This document shows positions 28,482-36,837 of a stretch of DNA of 64,000 nucleotides, piece after piece (the first letter of the stretch is position 1; every line of letters starts with the position of its first letter). Position numbers and translations under genes: made by a program. Source of the DNA: Acinetobacter sp. ANC 4178 (GTDB lineage Bacteria > Pseudomonadota > Gammaproteobacteria > Pseudomonadales > Moraxellaceae); the NCBI RefSeq assembly GCF_004331175.1, contig NZ_SJOD01000008.1, forward strand, positions 27,654 through 91,653, in the 5' to 3' direction. The notes beneath the pieces were generated by a model, which saw nothing but the letters and a program-made list of their open reading frames with translations, was not told the DNA's origin and did no database searches.

Positions 28482-28802
28482 AGAATTTCTTTAGAAAAAC
28501 TGTAAAAAAAAGCAGCAATCGTGTAAGCCATAGCGCACAAAGCTTCCCGATTTTTTCCACTATGTGCTGTGCGCTGTTTTAAATATGATGAAAGATTGCG
28601 AATAGGATGTTGCAATACAAAATTATTCTGGCCCGTAAAAAGTACCAAATTTCCACCATTACAAAGGTGTAAAGCTGAATAAATCACCAATAAATGGAAA
28701 TTTTGGTATATATGTTGCTTTTATTTCAAAGCAAAAGGTGGAGTAAATTTGTCTTCCTCTTATTTTTTGAAATTTGATTTTTTACGGATGCTAATATTTA
28801 CG
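28482..28802. other. intergenic region upstream of the amino acid ABC operon
   Basis: About 320 bases. It probably carries the operon's promoter and leader. A minus-strand 71-residue ORF at 28475-28690 has a TTG start and no ribosome site, and I do not support it. Nothing else stands out. Confidence 0.4.
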
Positions 28803-29588
28803 ATGAAAAGCTGGCAAAAGAAAGTATTACTTTCAACGACGTTAATGCTGACAGCGCTTGGCAGCACGGTGCAGGCCAAAGAATGGAAAGTCATTCGTTT
28901 CGGTACAGAATCTGCCTATGCCCCTTTTGAATATAAAACTCCTGACAACAAGTTGGTGGGTTTTGACATCGACCTAGGTAATGCCATTTGCGCCAAATTA
29001 AAAGCCAAATGTGTCTGGGTGGAAAACTCTTTTGACGGGATGATTCCTGCACTCAAAGCGAAAAAGTTCGATGGTATTTTGTCTTCAATGACCGTTACGG
29101 CGGATCGCTCAAAACAAATTGCTTTCAGTAATAAAATTTACAACACCCCAACCCGCATGGTCGCGAAGAAGGGTTCTCCATTAGTGCCAAGCCCTGCATC
29201 TTTAAAAGGGAAGCGTGTGGGCGTGCAACAAGGCACCATTCAAGAAAGTTATGCAAAAGCCTATTGGGCACCTAAAGGTGTCAATGTAGTGCCTTATCCA
29301 AACCAAGACGTGCTTTACCAAGACATGGTGTCTGGGCGTCTAGATGCAACATTACAAGATGCCATTATGGTGGATGGTGGCTTCCTTAAATCACCAAAAG
29401 GCAAAGGATTTGGCTTTGCGGGTGGCAACGTGGTCGATGCCAAAACCCTTGGCGTAGGTGCAGCCATTGGCTTGCGTAAAGAAGATGCTGATCTGAAAAA
29501 AGCCATTGATGGTGCTTTAGCAGCCATTATTGCCGATGGAACATACAAAAAACTCGAGAAAAAATACTTCTCCTTCAGTATTTATTGA
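28803..29588 (+). CDS. polar amino acid ABC transporter, periplasmic binding protein
   Basis: A 261-residue type II solute-binding protein of the HisJ/ArgT/ArtJ group. Signal peptide at residues 1-25 (MKSWQKKVLL... ending VQA), then the family opening RFGTESAYAPFEYKTPDNKLVGFDIDLGNAICAKL and FDGMIPALKAKKFDGILSSMTVTADRSKQIAFS. The APFE, FDIDL and SMT segments line the ligand site for lysine, arginine, ornithine or histidine. Start at ATG 28803 gives a proper signal peptide; a longer frame from 28749 does not. First gene of a four-gene unit with two permeases and an ATPase. Confidence 0.92.
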   Translation: MKSWQKKVLLSTTLMLTALGSTVQAKEWKVIRFGTESAYAPFEYKTPDNKLVGFDIDLGNAICAKLKAKCVWVENSFDGMIPALKAKKFDGILSSMTVTADRSKQIAFSNKIYNTPTRMVAKKGSPLVPSPASLKGKRVGVQQGTIQESYAKAYWAPKGVNVVPYPNQDVLYQDMVSGRLDATLQDAIMVDGGFLKSPKGKGFGFAGGNVVDAKTLGVGAAIGLRKEDADLKKAIDGALAAIIADGTYKKLEKKYFSFSIY

Positions 29589-29592
29589 TGAC

Positions 29593-29623
29593 AAAAATGT
29601 CGGTTTTAAACCGACATTTTTTA
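29593..29623 (+). terminator. hairpin between the binding-protein gene and permease genes
   Basis: AAAAATGTCGGTTT/AAACCGACATTTTTT lies just after the binding-protein stop. It is likely a partial terminator that makes the binding protein more abundant than the membrane subunits, as is common in such operons. Confidence 0.8.
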
Positions 29624-29674
29624 TATATGACTGAATTTCATCAATATTCTATTTATAGTTTTTGCTCGGAGTAG

Positions 29675-30370
29675 ATGAGTATGTTTTTGTCTGGTTATGG
29701 TCCCGTGTTGCTTGAAGGCGCTTGGATGACCATACAGCTTGCATTGTTATCGCTATTACTATCCATCATGATTGGATTAGTGGGTGCAAGTTCTAAACTC
29801 TCTAGTCTTAAAATTGTCCGCTATGTTGCGACAGCCTACACCACGCTCATTCGAAGTGTTCCCGATCTGGTCATCATGCTGCTGCTATTTTATAGCCTGC
29901 AACTGGGACTAAACTCGATTACTGAATCACTGCAAATGGAACAAATTGATATTAATCCATTTGTTGCAGGCGTGATTACCTTGGCATTTATTTATGGCGC
30001 GTATTTCACCGAAACGTTTCGGGGTGCATTTCAAGCGGTACCCAAAGGACAAATTGAAGCTGCTTATGCCTATGGCATGACTTCATTTCAAGTCTTTCGT
30101 CGCGTTTTGTTTCCGCAAATGATGCGTTTTGCCTTACCCGGTATTGGCAATAACTGGCAAGTCCTGATTAAAGCCACCGCACTGGTCTCACTGATTGGCT
30201 TAACCGATATTGTGAAAATTACCCAAGATGCGGGTCGTAGCACCATGCAGGTGTTTTATTTCAGCGTGATTGCCGCGATGATTTATCTTGCGATCACCAC
30301 CATTTCGAATTTAATTTTGATGTGGTTAGAACGTCGTTACTCGGTTGGCGTGAAAAAGGGGCAACTATGA
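29675..30370 (+). CDS. polar amino acid ABC transporter permease (HisQ-like)
   Basis: A 231-residue inner-membrane permease of the HisQ/ArtQ type with about five transmembrane segments. The conserved loop that contacts the ATPase is EAAYAYGMTSFQVFRRVLFPQMMRFALPG (EAA motif, about residues 129-157). GGAG lies five bases before ATG 29675. Its stop overlaps the next start as ATGA, so the two permeases are translationally coupled and would form a heterodimer. Confidence 0.93.
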   Translation: MSMFLSGYGPVLLEGAWMTIQLALLSLLLSIMIGLVGASSKLSSLKIVRYVATAYTTLIRSVPDLVIMLLLFYSLQLGLNSITESLQMEQIDINPFVAGVITLAFIYGAYFTETFRGAFQAVPKGQIEAAYAYGMTSFQVFRRVLFPQMMRFALPGIGNNWQVLIKATALVSLIGLTDIVKITQDAGRSTMQVFYFSVIAAMIYLAITTISNLILMWLERRYSVGVKKGQL

Positions 30371-31080
30371 TTGAAATTCTTCAACAATATTGGCAGTCAT
30401 ACCTTTGGACCGATGGTTTTCAAATGACAGGCGTGGCCATGACCGCATGGTTATTGGTGCTTTCAATTGCGATTGGCTTTGTCTTGGCTGTTCCTCTGTC
30501 GATTGCCCGTGTATCAGAAAATCCTTTTTTACGCCTGCCTGTTTGGTTATACACCTATGTATTTCGAGGCACGCCACTCTATGTACAACTACTGATTATT
30601 TACACCGGGATTTATAGCTTCGATTATATTCATGCCCACGAGCATCTGGATGAATTCTTTCGCGAGGGACTCAACTGTACCATTCTGGCTTTTGCACTAA
30701 ATACCGCAGCGTATACCACGGAAATTTTTGCAGGTGCGATTCGCTCTATTCCGTACGGCGAAATTGAAGCAGCCAAAGCCTTTGGCATGTCTCCGTGGAA
30801 ACGTTATACCCGTATTATTATTCCATCCATGTTACGCCGTGCATTGCCATTTTATGGTAATGAAGTCATTTTAATGCTGCATGCCACCACCATTGCCTTT
30901 ACTGCGACCGTGCCTGATATTTTGAAAATTGCACGAGATGTGAATGCGGCAACCTATGCCACGTTTGATGCTTTTGGCATCGCAGCCATCTTATATGCAT
31001 GTTTGGCATTTATCTTGATTTGGATCTTTCGTAAATTGGAACAACGTTGGTTGGCATTCTTAAAACCGTCGAATCATTAG
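30367..31080 (+). CDS. polar amino acid ABC transporter permease (HisM-like)
   Basis: A 237-residue second permease. It has the EAA loop IEAAKAFGMSPWKRYTRIIIPSMLRRALPF and the FRGTPLYVQLLIIYTGIY segment typical of HisM/ArtM. The ATG at 30367 overlaps the HisQ-like stop (ATGA); the frame extends upstream to 30322 but that would overlap more and lacks a ribosome site. Downstream, the ATPase gene begins after 11 bases with its own AGGAGA site. Confidence 0.93.
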   Translation: MIEILQQYWQSYLWTDGFQMTGVAMTAWLLVLSIAIGFVLAVPLSIARVSENPFLRLPVWLYTYVFRGTPLYVQLLIIYTGIYSFDYIHAHEHLDEFFREGLNCTILAFALNTAAYTTEIFAGAIRSIPYGEIEAAKAFGMSPWKRYTRIIIPSMLRRALPFYGNEVILMLHATTIAFTATVPDILKIARDVNAATYATFDAFGIAAILYACLAFILIWIFRKLEQRWLAFLKPSNH

Positions 31081-31091
31081 GAGAAACATAG

Positions 31092-31868
31092 ATGGAAAAC
31101 TCAGCAAAACTGGTGATTCGTGATTTACATAAAACCTTCGGGGACAATGAAGTCCTAAAAGGTGTATCCCTGAATGCTAACGCAGGCGATGTCATTAGTA
31201 TTATTGGTTCTTCAGGTTCAGGAAAAAGTACCTTCCTCCGCTGCATCAACTTCTTAGAACAACCGAGTCAAGGTTCCATTCAACTGAATGGCGAGCAACT
31301 CAATACTGTGCTAGACAAATCAGGTAACTTAAAAGCGACCAGCCCAAAACAGTTACAGAAAATGCGCACCCAACTGATGATGGTGTTTCAACATTTTAAT
31401 TTATGGTCACATATGACCGTACTGGAAAACATCATTGAAGGTCCCATTCATGTTTTGGGTTTAAAACGTGCCGAAGCTGAAGAGCGTGCGCGTAAATACT
31501 TAAGAAAAGTGGGGCTGGCTGAAAGTGTAGAAACTAAATATCCATCCTTCTTATCAGGTGGGCAACAACAACGGGTAGCGATTGCACGTGCATTGGCGAT
31601 GGAACCCGAAGTGATGTTGTTTGATGAGCCGACCAGCGCTTTAGACCCTGAACTGGTGGGTGAAGTGTTAAAAGTGATGCAAAGTCTGGCAGAAGAAGGT
31701 CGAACCATGATTGTAGTGACCCATGAAATGGGCTTTGCTCGGCATGTCTCCAACCATGTGATTTTCTTGCATCAAGGCAAAATTGAAGAACAAGGTGACC
31801 CGAAAGAAGTCTTGATCAATCCCAAAAGTGAACGACTCAAACAGTTCCTTGAAGGCAATTTTAAATAA
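31092..31868 (+). CDS. polar amino acid ABC transporter ATP-binding protein (HisP-like)
   Basis: A 258-residue ATPase. Walker [10 protein letters not shown] at about residues 38-46, signature [15 protein letters not shown] near 155, Walker [15 protein letters not shown], and the switch His in VVTHEMGFA are all present. The insertion after Walker A ([21 protein letters not shown]) is that of HisP-type enzymes. Together with the two permeases and binding protein it completes a high-affinity importer for basic amino acids or histidine. Last gene of the operon, about 80 bases before the structured RNA (copy A). Confidence 0.94.
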   Translation: MENSAKLVIRDLHKTFGDNEVLKGVSLNANAGDVISIIGSSGSGKSTFLRCINFLEQPSQGSIQLNGEQLNTVLDKSGNLKATSPKQLQKMRTQLMMVFQHFNLWSHMTVLENIIEGPIHVLGLKRAEAEERARKYLRKVGLAESVETKYPSFLSGGQQQRVAIARALAMEPEVMLFDEPTSALDPELVGEVLKVMQSLAEEGRTMIVVTHEMGFARHVSNHVIFLHQGKIEEQGDPKEVLINPKSERLKQFLEGNFK

Positions 31869-31949
31869 ATGCTTTGTAGGTTACAGCTTACAAAGATTCA
31901 GGAAGATGTCTTCTAGATCAGGTTGAATATTTTTCATATGATGGGGACA

Positions 31950-32077
31950 TAGAGAACAGGATGTTCCAAAACATAAAACAATAATGATAAGTGACACCAT
32001 CAGGATGTGAGGTACGACAGGAGTTATACCTAAGCAGCGCATACGAAAAAGCCCGACAGGATGTCGGGCTTTTTTAT
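31950..32077 (+). ncRNA. candidate small RNA with repeated GGA-loop hairpins (copy A)
   Basis: An intergenic element with four hairpins in series: GAACA-GGA-TGTTC (31954-31966), CAC/GTG closing a loop with CAGGAT (31995-32009), AGGTA/TACCT closing a 12-base loop with ACAGGAGTT (32010-32031), and terminator stem GCCCGACA-GGA-TGTCGGGC (32051-32069) followed by T6. Every loop has GGA or AGGA on the plus strand. A second copy is at 61903. The plan is that of CsrA/RsmA-sequestering RNAs; a protein partner is inference. Ends are approximate; a TATGAT at 31937 could be a -10 element, with no good -35. Confidence 0.6.
32046..32075. terminator. intrinsic terminator, bidirectional
   Basis: AAAAAGCCCGACA-GGA-TGTCGGGCTTTTTT. 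It ends copy A on the plus strand and can also serve rarA on the minus strand, which has a T5 run. Confidence 0.9.
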
Positions 32078-32092
32078 TTTGACTAAACAGTA

Positions 32093-33367
32093 TTATTGCT
32101 GCTGCTGTTCTTGCATCCAACGGCGCTGCTGTAAACGCTCACCTTCAACTTCACGTTTATTACGCGCAGATTCGTACAGCTTGGTACCTTTCAATTCTGG
32201 AGGCAAATATTCTTGCATTACAAAATGCTCAGGGTAATTATGCGGATATAAATAGTCCATCCCATAGCCTTGCTGTTTCATGAGTTTGGTTGGTGCATTA
32301 CGTAAATGTAACGGCACAGGCAAATTTGCTGTTTTTTCCGCCAAATCCAGCGCTTTATTTATTGCCAGATAAGTACTGTTACTTTTGGCACTGGTCGCCA
32401 AATACACGGCACATTGTCCTAAAATAATTCGTGCTTCAGGCATGCCCACGGCTTGAACCGAACGGAAACACTCTCCAGCCAACAGCAAGGCATTCGGATT
32501 AGAATTGCCTATATCTTCCGAAGAGGCAATCAGCATGCGACGCGCAATAAATACGGGGTCTTCTCCGCCCTTCAGCATCCGTGCCATCCAATATAAAGCC
32601 GCATCGGGATCACTGCCACGAATCGACTTAATAAAGGCCGACACCAAGTCATAATGCTGTTCACCCGATTTGTCATATCGCGCAATATTTTGCTGTGCAA
32701 CACGCACGACAATGGCATTGGTGATGATATTTTCAACATCTGCTTCAAAGGTACTGGCTATTAGATCGAGTAAATTCAGTGCCTTACGTGCATCTCCTGC
32801 GGCAAACTGCAACAAGGCATCAAATTCTTCAATTTGAATAAAGCGTTGTTTTAAAAAAGTATCTTGTTGTATCGCACGTCGAATCAGCTCCTGAATGGCC
32901 TCATTGCTGAGCGCATTTAAGGTATAGACCTGACAACGTGACAATAAGGCGCTATTGACTTCAAAGGAAGGATTTTCTGTGGTCGCACCAATCAACGTAA
33001 TCTTGCCCTTTTCCACCGCATTCAATAAAGCGTCTTGCTGTGATTTATTGAAACGGTGAATTTCATCAATAAACACCACAGGGGTCAGCAAATCACCACT
33101 TTCTGCAATGATTTCTCGTAGTTCTTTTACACCCGTATTTAACGCCGACAGACTGACAAAGGGACGATCCACTGCTTGTGCCAACAGCAAGGCAATCGTG
33201 GTTTTTCCTACACCTGGTGGTCCCCAGAAAATAATCGACGGTAAATGCCCTTGATCAATCATCTGACGTAATGGTGCTTGCGCTCCCAATAAGTGATCTT
33301 GCCCAATAATTTCAGACAAATCACGAGGACGAAGACGTTCTGGAAGCGGAATCTGAGTGTCTGACAT
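32093..33367 (-). CDS. rarA: replication-associated recombination protein A (MgsA/RarA)
   Basis: A 424-residue AAA+ ATPase of the RarA/Mgs1/WRNIP1 family, acting at stalled replication forks. Walker A GPPGVGKT at 49-56, Walker [11 protein letters not shown] near 97-106, sensor 1 in [10 protein letters not shown] and arginine finger region LLSRCQVY are visible, followed by the tetramerisation domain ([29 protein letters not shown]). Length is usual. Its neighbour downstream on the plus strand is the structured RNA, not a gene. Identity is certain. Confidence 0.96.
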   Translation of the reverse strand: MSDTQIPLPERLRPRDLSEIIGQDHLLGAQAPLRQMIDQGHLPSIIFWGPPGVGKTTIALLLAQAVDRPFVSLSALNTGVKELREIIAESGDLLTPVVFIDEIHRFNKSQQDALLNAVEKGKITLIGATTENPSFEVNSALLSRCQVYTLNALSNEAIQELIRRAIQQDTFLKQRFIQIEEFDALLQFAAGDARKALNLLDLIASTFEADVENIITNAIVVRVAQQNIARYDKSGEQHYDLVSAFIKSIRGSDPDAALYWMARMLKGGEDPVFIARRMLIASSEDIGNSNPNALLLAGECFRSVQAVGMPEARIILGQCAVYLATSAKSNSTYLAINKALDLAEKTANLPVPLHLRNAPTKLMKQQGYGMDYLYPHNYPEHFVMQEYLPPELKGTKLYESARNKREVEGERLQQRRWMQEQQQQ

Positions 33368-33449
33368 ACGGTTATTTCAGCCAATGAAGGTGGTTCTAGT
33401 CTACACTGGAATGCCAAGCAGACAGAATAGCTGAATGCTGAAGATCCCA

Positions 33450-34348
33450 TTAGAATAGACGGTAATTTAAAATATCCAACAATGATGCTGCAAACATTTG
33501 TCCATGACTGAAATTTGGATAAAGCAACAGTTTGCTTTGTACCCCTTGCTGTGCAAAATGGGCAATCACATCACGATTCTCTTGCACAGTTTTCGGATTA
33601 AAATTTGGGCTTGTTGTCGCAGGATGATGTTGTGCTAAATCCCCTTCCATAATCCATAAAGACTGAGTTTGACCACTCGGGGCTGCCTTAATTTGCATAT
33701 TTTTCAGAATACGACCATCTGCCCACGACAAAGAGGGACTCGCGGCAAAATAATGGCTGAAGTATCGAGGGTGCATCAGACTATCCAATACAAATACCCC
33801 CCATAAGAATGTCCCCATAAAGCTTGGCGTTGAGGATCTAATTTGGCTTGTCCAGCCACCCAAGGCTGAATTTGGTTGAATAACACTTCACGAAAATGTG
33901 CACTGCCGCCACTTAAACGCTCAGGTTGGCGGGGATCTGCTGTAATTTTTCCAGTTTCATCCGCTGGCGTATAGTCCAAAGCACGTGCTGCTGTATAAAA
34001 AGGCAAGTTGGTGTCATAGCCAATAGCAACCAAAACGGGTGCTTCATGCGTTGCCAATTGCCGTAATAGATCTTCAGACAAATAAGACATCGCCGAATTA
34101 CCATCGAGCATGAATAATGCAGGAGAGACTGCCGCTGCTTGGCGCGGAAGACCTAACCAGACTTTATAACGACGTTGCTGATCGGCCGATTGGAAATACT
34201 TCACCTGAAACTGATAGTAGGCGGAGCCTTGTTCAGCAATATTGGCTTTTAAGGGGGTCAAATTCGGTTTTGCCTGTACTTGTGCATGCATCATCAAGCT
34301 AAAGCCACATACCAGCAACAATGCAGACTTGCATGAGAAATGAAACAT
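33450..34348 (-). pseudogene. alpha/beta-hydrolase esterase (siderophore esterase-like), frameshifted
   Basis: Two overlapping frames make one esterase of about 299 residues. The 5' frame (34348 to 33776) carries a signal peptide (cleavage near MHAQVQA) and the nucleophile elbow GHSYGG, then hits a stop. The 3' frame resumes with FVLDSLMHPRYFSHYFAASPSLSW and ends with a SHGQMF histidine. The break is at a run of six G (33797-33802 as C on the plus strand): one more G would give an intact GHSYGGVFVLDS. The type is the PF00756 esterase D/IroE group that cleaves ferric siderophores. A Fur-like box lies upstream. Either a recent pseudogene, a phase-variable switch or a read error. Confidence 0.82.
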
Positions 34349-34393
34349 GACCAGACCTCAAAGACCCACAAAAGAGATCAAAGATTACATGTA

Positions 34394-34414
34394 TTAAGAA
34401 TCATTATCAATTAA
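34394..34414 (-). promoter_or_regulatory. Fur-box-like sequence
   Basis: On the minus strand the site reads GATAATGATTCTTAA within an AT-rich context. GATAATGAT matches the first nine bases of the classical Fur consensus. It is about 46-66 bases upstream of the esterase start, appropriate for iron repression. Confidence 0.65.
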
Positions 34415-34436
34415 AGCTTGTTATTTTATCTGTGGG

Positions 34437-34889
34437 TTAACGTACCCAACGCACAATATATTCATCAATCTGTTCTTCATCGACTTCTGTTTCAGAGATA
34501 CAACGACCTGCTGCCGACTTTCTGGCTTTAATGACACTCTGCCGTGAACCTGTATTTAAATAATGCCATGAAGGTAAACTTTTCCCTTCATTTAAACGTC
34601 GATATGCACAACTCGCAGGCAACCAATGAATCTGTCTTAATTTCTCTGGCGTTAGTTGAATACAATCTGGGACATATTGCAAACGCTCAGGATAGTTACT
34701 ACAACGCGCGGTTGTACAATCCAATAGCTTACAGGCCACTTTGGTATACGCGACTTCTTGCGTATCTTCATCCTCTAATTTCACCAAACAGCACAAACCA
34801 CAACCATCGCATAAAGCCTCCCACTCTTGAGCATTTAGGGCTTCAAGCGGATATTTTTTCCAGAACTGTGATCTTAATTCACTAGACAT
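34437..34889 (-). CDS. YcgN family cysteine-cluster protein
   Basis: A 150-residue protein of the UPF0260/YcgN family. Cysteines are clustered as CDGCGLCC (about residues 27-34), CKLLDC, RCSNY, DCIQL, SCAY and RCISE, a set that suggests binding of a metal or iron-sulfur cluster. Function is unproven. The ATG at 34889 is chosen; a TTG at 34898 is also in frame and neither has a strong ribosome site. It lies upstream of the Fur-like box but is transcribed toward it. Confidence 0.85.
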   Translation of the reverse strand: MSSELRSQFWKKYPLEALNAQEWEALCDGCGLCCLVKLEDEDTQEVAYTKVACKLLDCTTARCSNYPERLQYVPDCIQLTPEKLRQIHWLPASCAYRRLNEGKSLPSWHYLNTGSRQSVIKARKSAAGRCISETEVDEEQIDEYIVRWVR

Positions 34890-35077
34890 ATTTGGCAAAA
34901 AGTTAAAATAACCCGACCATTATATCAATAATTTTCGGTAACAATGCAGTAATCTCTTTTACGTTAAATCATAGACTTACTTTAATAGATGAACACTTTT
35001 TAGACAAAAGCGCAACATTTCCACGCACATTGCAGTTCTATACTGAACACAAGACAACAACAACATGGAGAATACTT

Positions 35078-35236
35078 ATGTTCCGTTGGGCTATTATTTT
35101 TGCAGTGATTGCATTAATTGCGAGCTTACTCGGCTTTGGTGGTGTTGCAGGACTATCCAAAGACTTTGCAGTGATTTTATTGGTCGTTGCCGTCATTTTA
35201 GCCATTATCGGCTTTATTTCTCGAGGGAAAGCTTAG
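35078..35236 (+). CDS. DUF1328 (YtjA-like) small membrane peptide
   Basis: A 52-residue protein with two transmembrane helices and the sequence [20 protein letters not shown] followed by [18 protein letters not shown], typical of the UPF0391/DUF1328 family. GGAG at 35066 sets the ATG at 35078; the longer frame from 35030 is not a family feature. Function unknown; enteric homologues are linked to envelope stress. A perfect hairpin terminator follows. Confidence 0.9.
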   Translation: MFRWAIIFAVIALIASLLGFGGVAGLSKDFAVILLVVAVILAIIGFISRGKA

Positions 35237-35259
35237 AATACGGTCATCAAATGTATCTC

Positions 35260-35291
35260 AAAAAAAGAAGGAATATTCCTTCTTTTTTTAT
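35260..35291 (+). terminator. terminator after the DUF1328 gene
   Basis: Perfect palindrome AAAAAAGAAGGAA/TTCCTTCTTTTTT around a minimal loop, 24 bases after the stop. Confidence 0.9.
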
Positions 35292-35529
35292 GCCGTAATG
35301 TGCAATCTAAACCATCAAAATCCAGACTACTGTTCAGGTTTTTTATTTTCAACCCATCAAGACTCCTTATAAATAATATTTTAATTTCATTTACTTATTG
35401 TTTTAAACCTACATCTAAAGATGTTTTTTTACACTTCTTAACCGCCATGACGTCATTTTTTTAAAATCATGGATTATTTTATGCTTTAATCATTCAATTC
35501 TCGTACTCAATAATACTAAGGACAAAAGG

Positions 35530-36270
35530 ATGACCACCAACATTCAAACCCGTGAAATCGAATATACTGCCGCAGATGGTACGCGCTTAATTGGATATTT
35601 TGCAGCACCAAACACTGCTGAACCTGTTGCAGGGATTTTGGTCGCACCTGAATGGTGGGGGCGCAATGAATATACAGAACAACGCGCACGTGAACTGGCA
35701 GAACATGGCTATGCGGCCTTCGCCATTGATATGTATGGCAATAAAAATGTGACCACGTCTGCGGCGCAAGCCAATGAATGGATGATGCAAACCTTTCAAG
35801 CGCCAGACACCATTGTGACTCGTGCGTCAGCAGGTTTAGCCACTTTGGCGGCACAAACTGAGGTAAATGCAGATAAACTAGCTGCAATTGGCTTCTGTTA
35901 TGGGGGTAAAGTTATGCTCGATTTAGCACGTTCTGGTGCTGAACTGAAAGCTGTCGTGACCTTCCACGCCAACCTGTCTGCACAAACCCCAGCGCAAGCA
36001 GGTCAGGTCAAAGCTGAAGTTTTGGTCTTACATGGCGAACTCGACAGCATGGTTAGCTTAGATGATGTCGCGCATTTCCGTGAAGAAATGTATGCGGCTC
36101 AAGTTCCGCATGAAGTGATCGTGTTTGAAGATGCAAAACACGGGTTCAGTAACCCGCAAGCAGATGAAAGAGCCAAAGCCAATGGTGTAGACTTAGGCTA
36201 TAATGCTGAAGCGGAACGACAAGGGCTTGAAGCCATGTATGAACTACTCCAACGTCGTTTGGCTGAATAA
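35530..36270 (+). CDS. dienelactone hydrolase family protein
   Basis: A 246-residue alpha/beta hydrolase. The nucleophile is Cys in IGFCYGGKV (G-x-C-x-G-G, about residue 123), the acid is Asp in HGELDSMV and the base is His in DAKHGFSNP, a Cys-Asp-His triad characteristic of dienelactone hydrolases. Those act on dienelactone in chloroaromatic degradation, but many chromosomal homologues have unknown ester substrates. No aromatic-degradation gene is adjacent. AAGGAC precedes the ATG at 35530. Class is firm; substrate unknown. Confidence 0.88.
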   Translation: MTTNIQTREIEYTAADGTRLIGYFAAPNTAEPVAGILVAPEWWGRNEYTEQRARELAEHGYAAFAIDMYGNKNVTTSAAQANEWMMQTFQAPDTIVTRASAGLATLAAQTEVNADKLAAIGFCYGGKVMLDLARSGAELKAVVTFHANLSAQTPAQAGQVKAEVLVLHGELDSMVSLDDVAHFREEMYAAQVPHEVIVFEDAKHGFSNPQADERAKANGVDLGYNAEAERQGLEAMYELLQRRLAE

Positions 36271-36346
36271 AAAATAGAACCGTGGATGTTGGCTTGATCC
36301 AATATCATTTTTTGAATTTGAATGCTTTTTTTAAGAGGATGAGATA

Positions 36347-36712
36347 ATGACTGAGAACAACTGCCCCTACTGCAATTTCGATGAGTTTGATATCATTGAT
36401 AAAAATGAGTTTGGTGTAATTCTACCTGAGCCAAATGCACTTTCTAAAGGACATTGCGTCATTATCCCTCTACGCCATGTCAGCTCATTCTTTGATGTTA
36501 CCGACAAAGAACGTAAAAGCTTAATGACACTTTTAGAATTGGCGCGCAATGAACTCCAGCTTCGTCATCAACCCACAGGTTTTCATGTTGGCTTTAACGA
36601 TGGCTCGGTATTTGGTGAAGCATCTGAACATTTGCACATCCACATTATCCCTCGTTACGATGACCAACCGCTAAAACTCGATGCACGTTGGGGGATGTTA
36701 AGCGAAGCTTAA
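36347..36712 (+). CDS. HIT family nucleotide-binding protein
   Basis: A 121-residue histidine-triad protein. The HIT motif HLHIHIIPRY (about residues 96-105) gives the H-x-H-x-H pattern for hydrolysis of nucleotide phosphoramidates or dinucleoside polyphosphates. An N-terminal CPYCNF segment may bind zinc, a feature of some HIT members. AGAGGATG precedes the ATG. Monocistronic with a terminator after it. Confidence 0.92.
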   Translation: MTENNCPYCNFDEFDIIDKNEFGVILPEPNALSKGHCVIIPLRHVSSFFDVTDKERKSLMTLLELARNELQLRHQPTGFHVGFNDGSVFGEASEHLHIHIIPRYDDQPLKLDARWGMLSEA

Positions 36713-36723
36713 TCCTGTACTTT

Positions 36724-36755
36724 AAAAAAAAATGATGCGATGGCATCATTTTTTT
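36724..36755 (+). terminator. terminator after the HIT gene
   Basis: AAAAATGATGC/GCATCATTTTTTT with tetraloop GATG. Confidence 0.9.
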
Positions 36756-36837
36756 ATGCCGAAATTTGCTGCTCTCGCGACGCAAAAAACAGTACGGCTC
36801 CGCTATACTAAGTCGCTTGAAATTGTATAGAGTTCAC

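Noticed and set aside
28475..28690. Minus-strand ORF of 71 residues before the ABC operon
   Set aside because: TTG start, no ribosome site, and it overlaps the small membrane ORF end. The C-terminal part vaguely recalls a transposase tail, but there is no second half, no inverted repeats and no target duplication.
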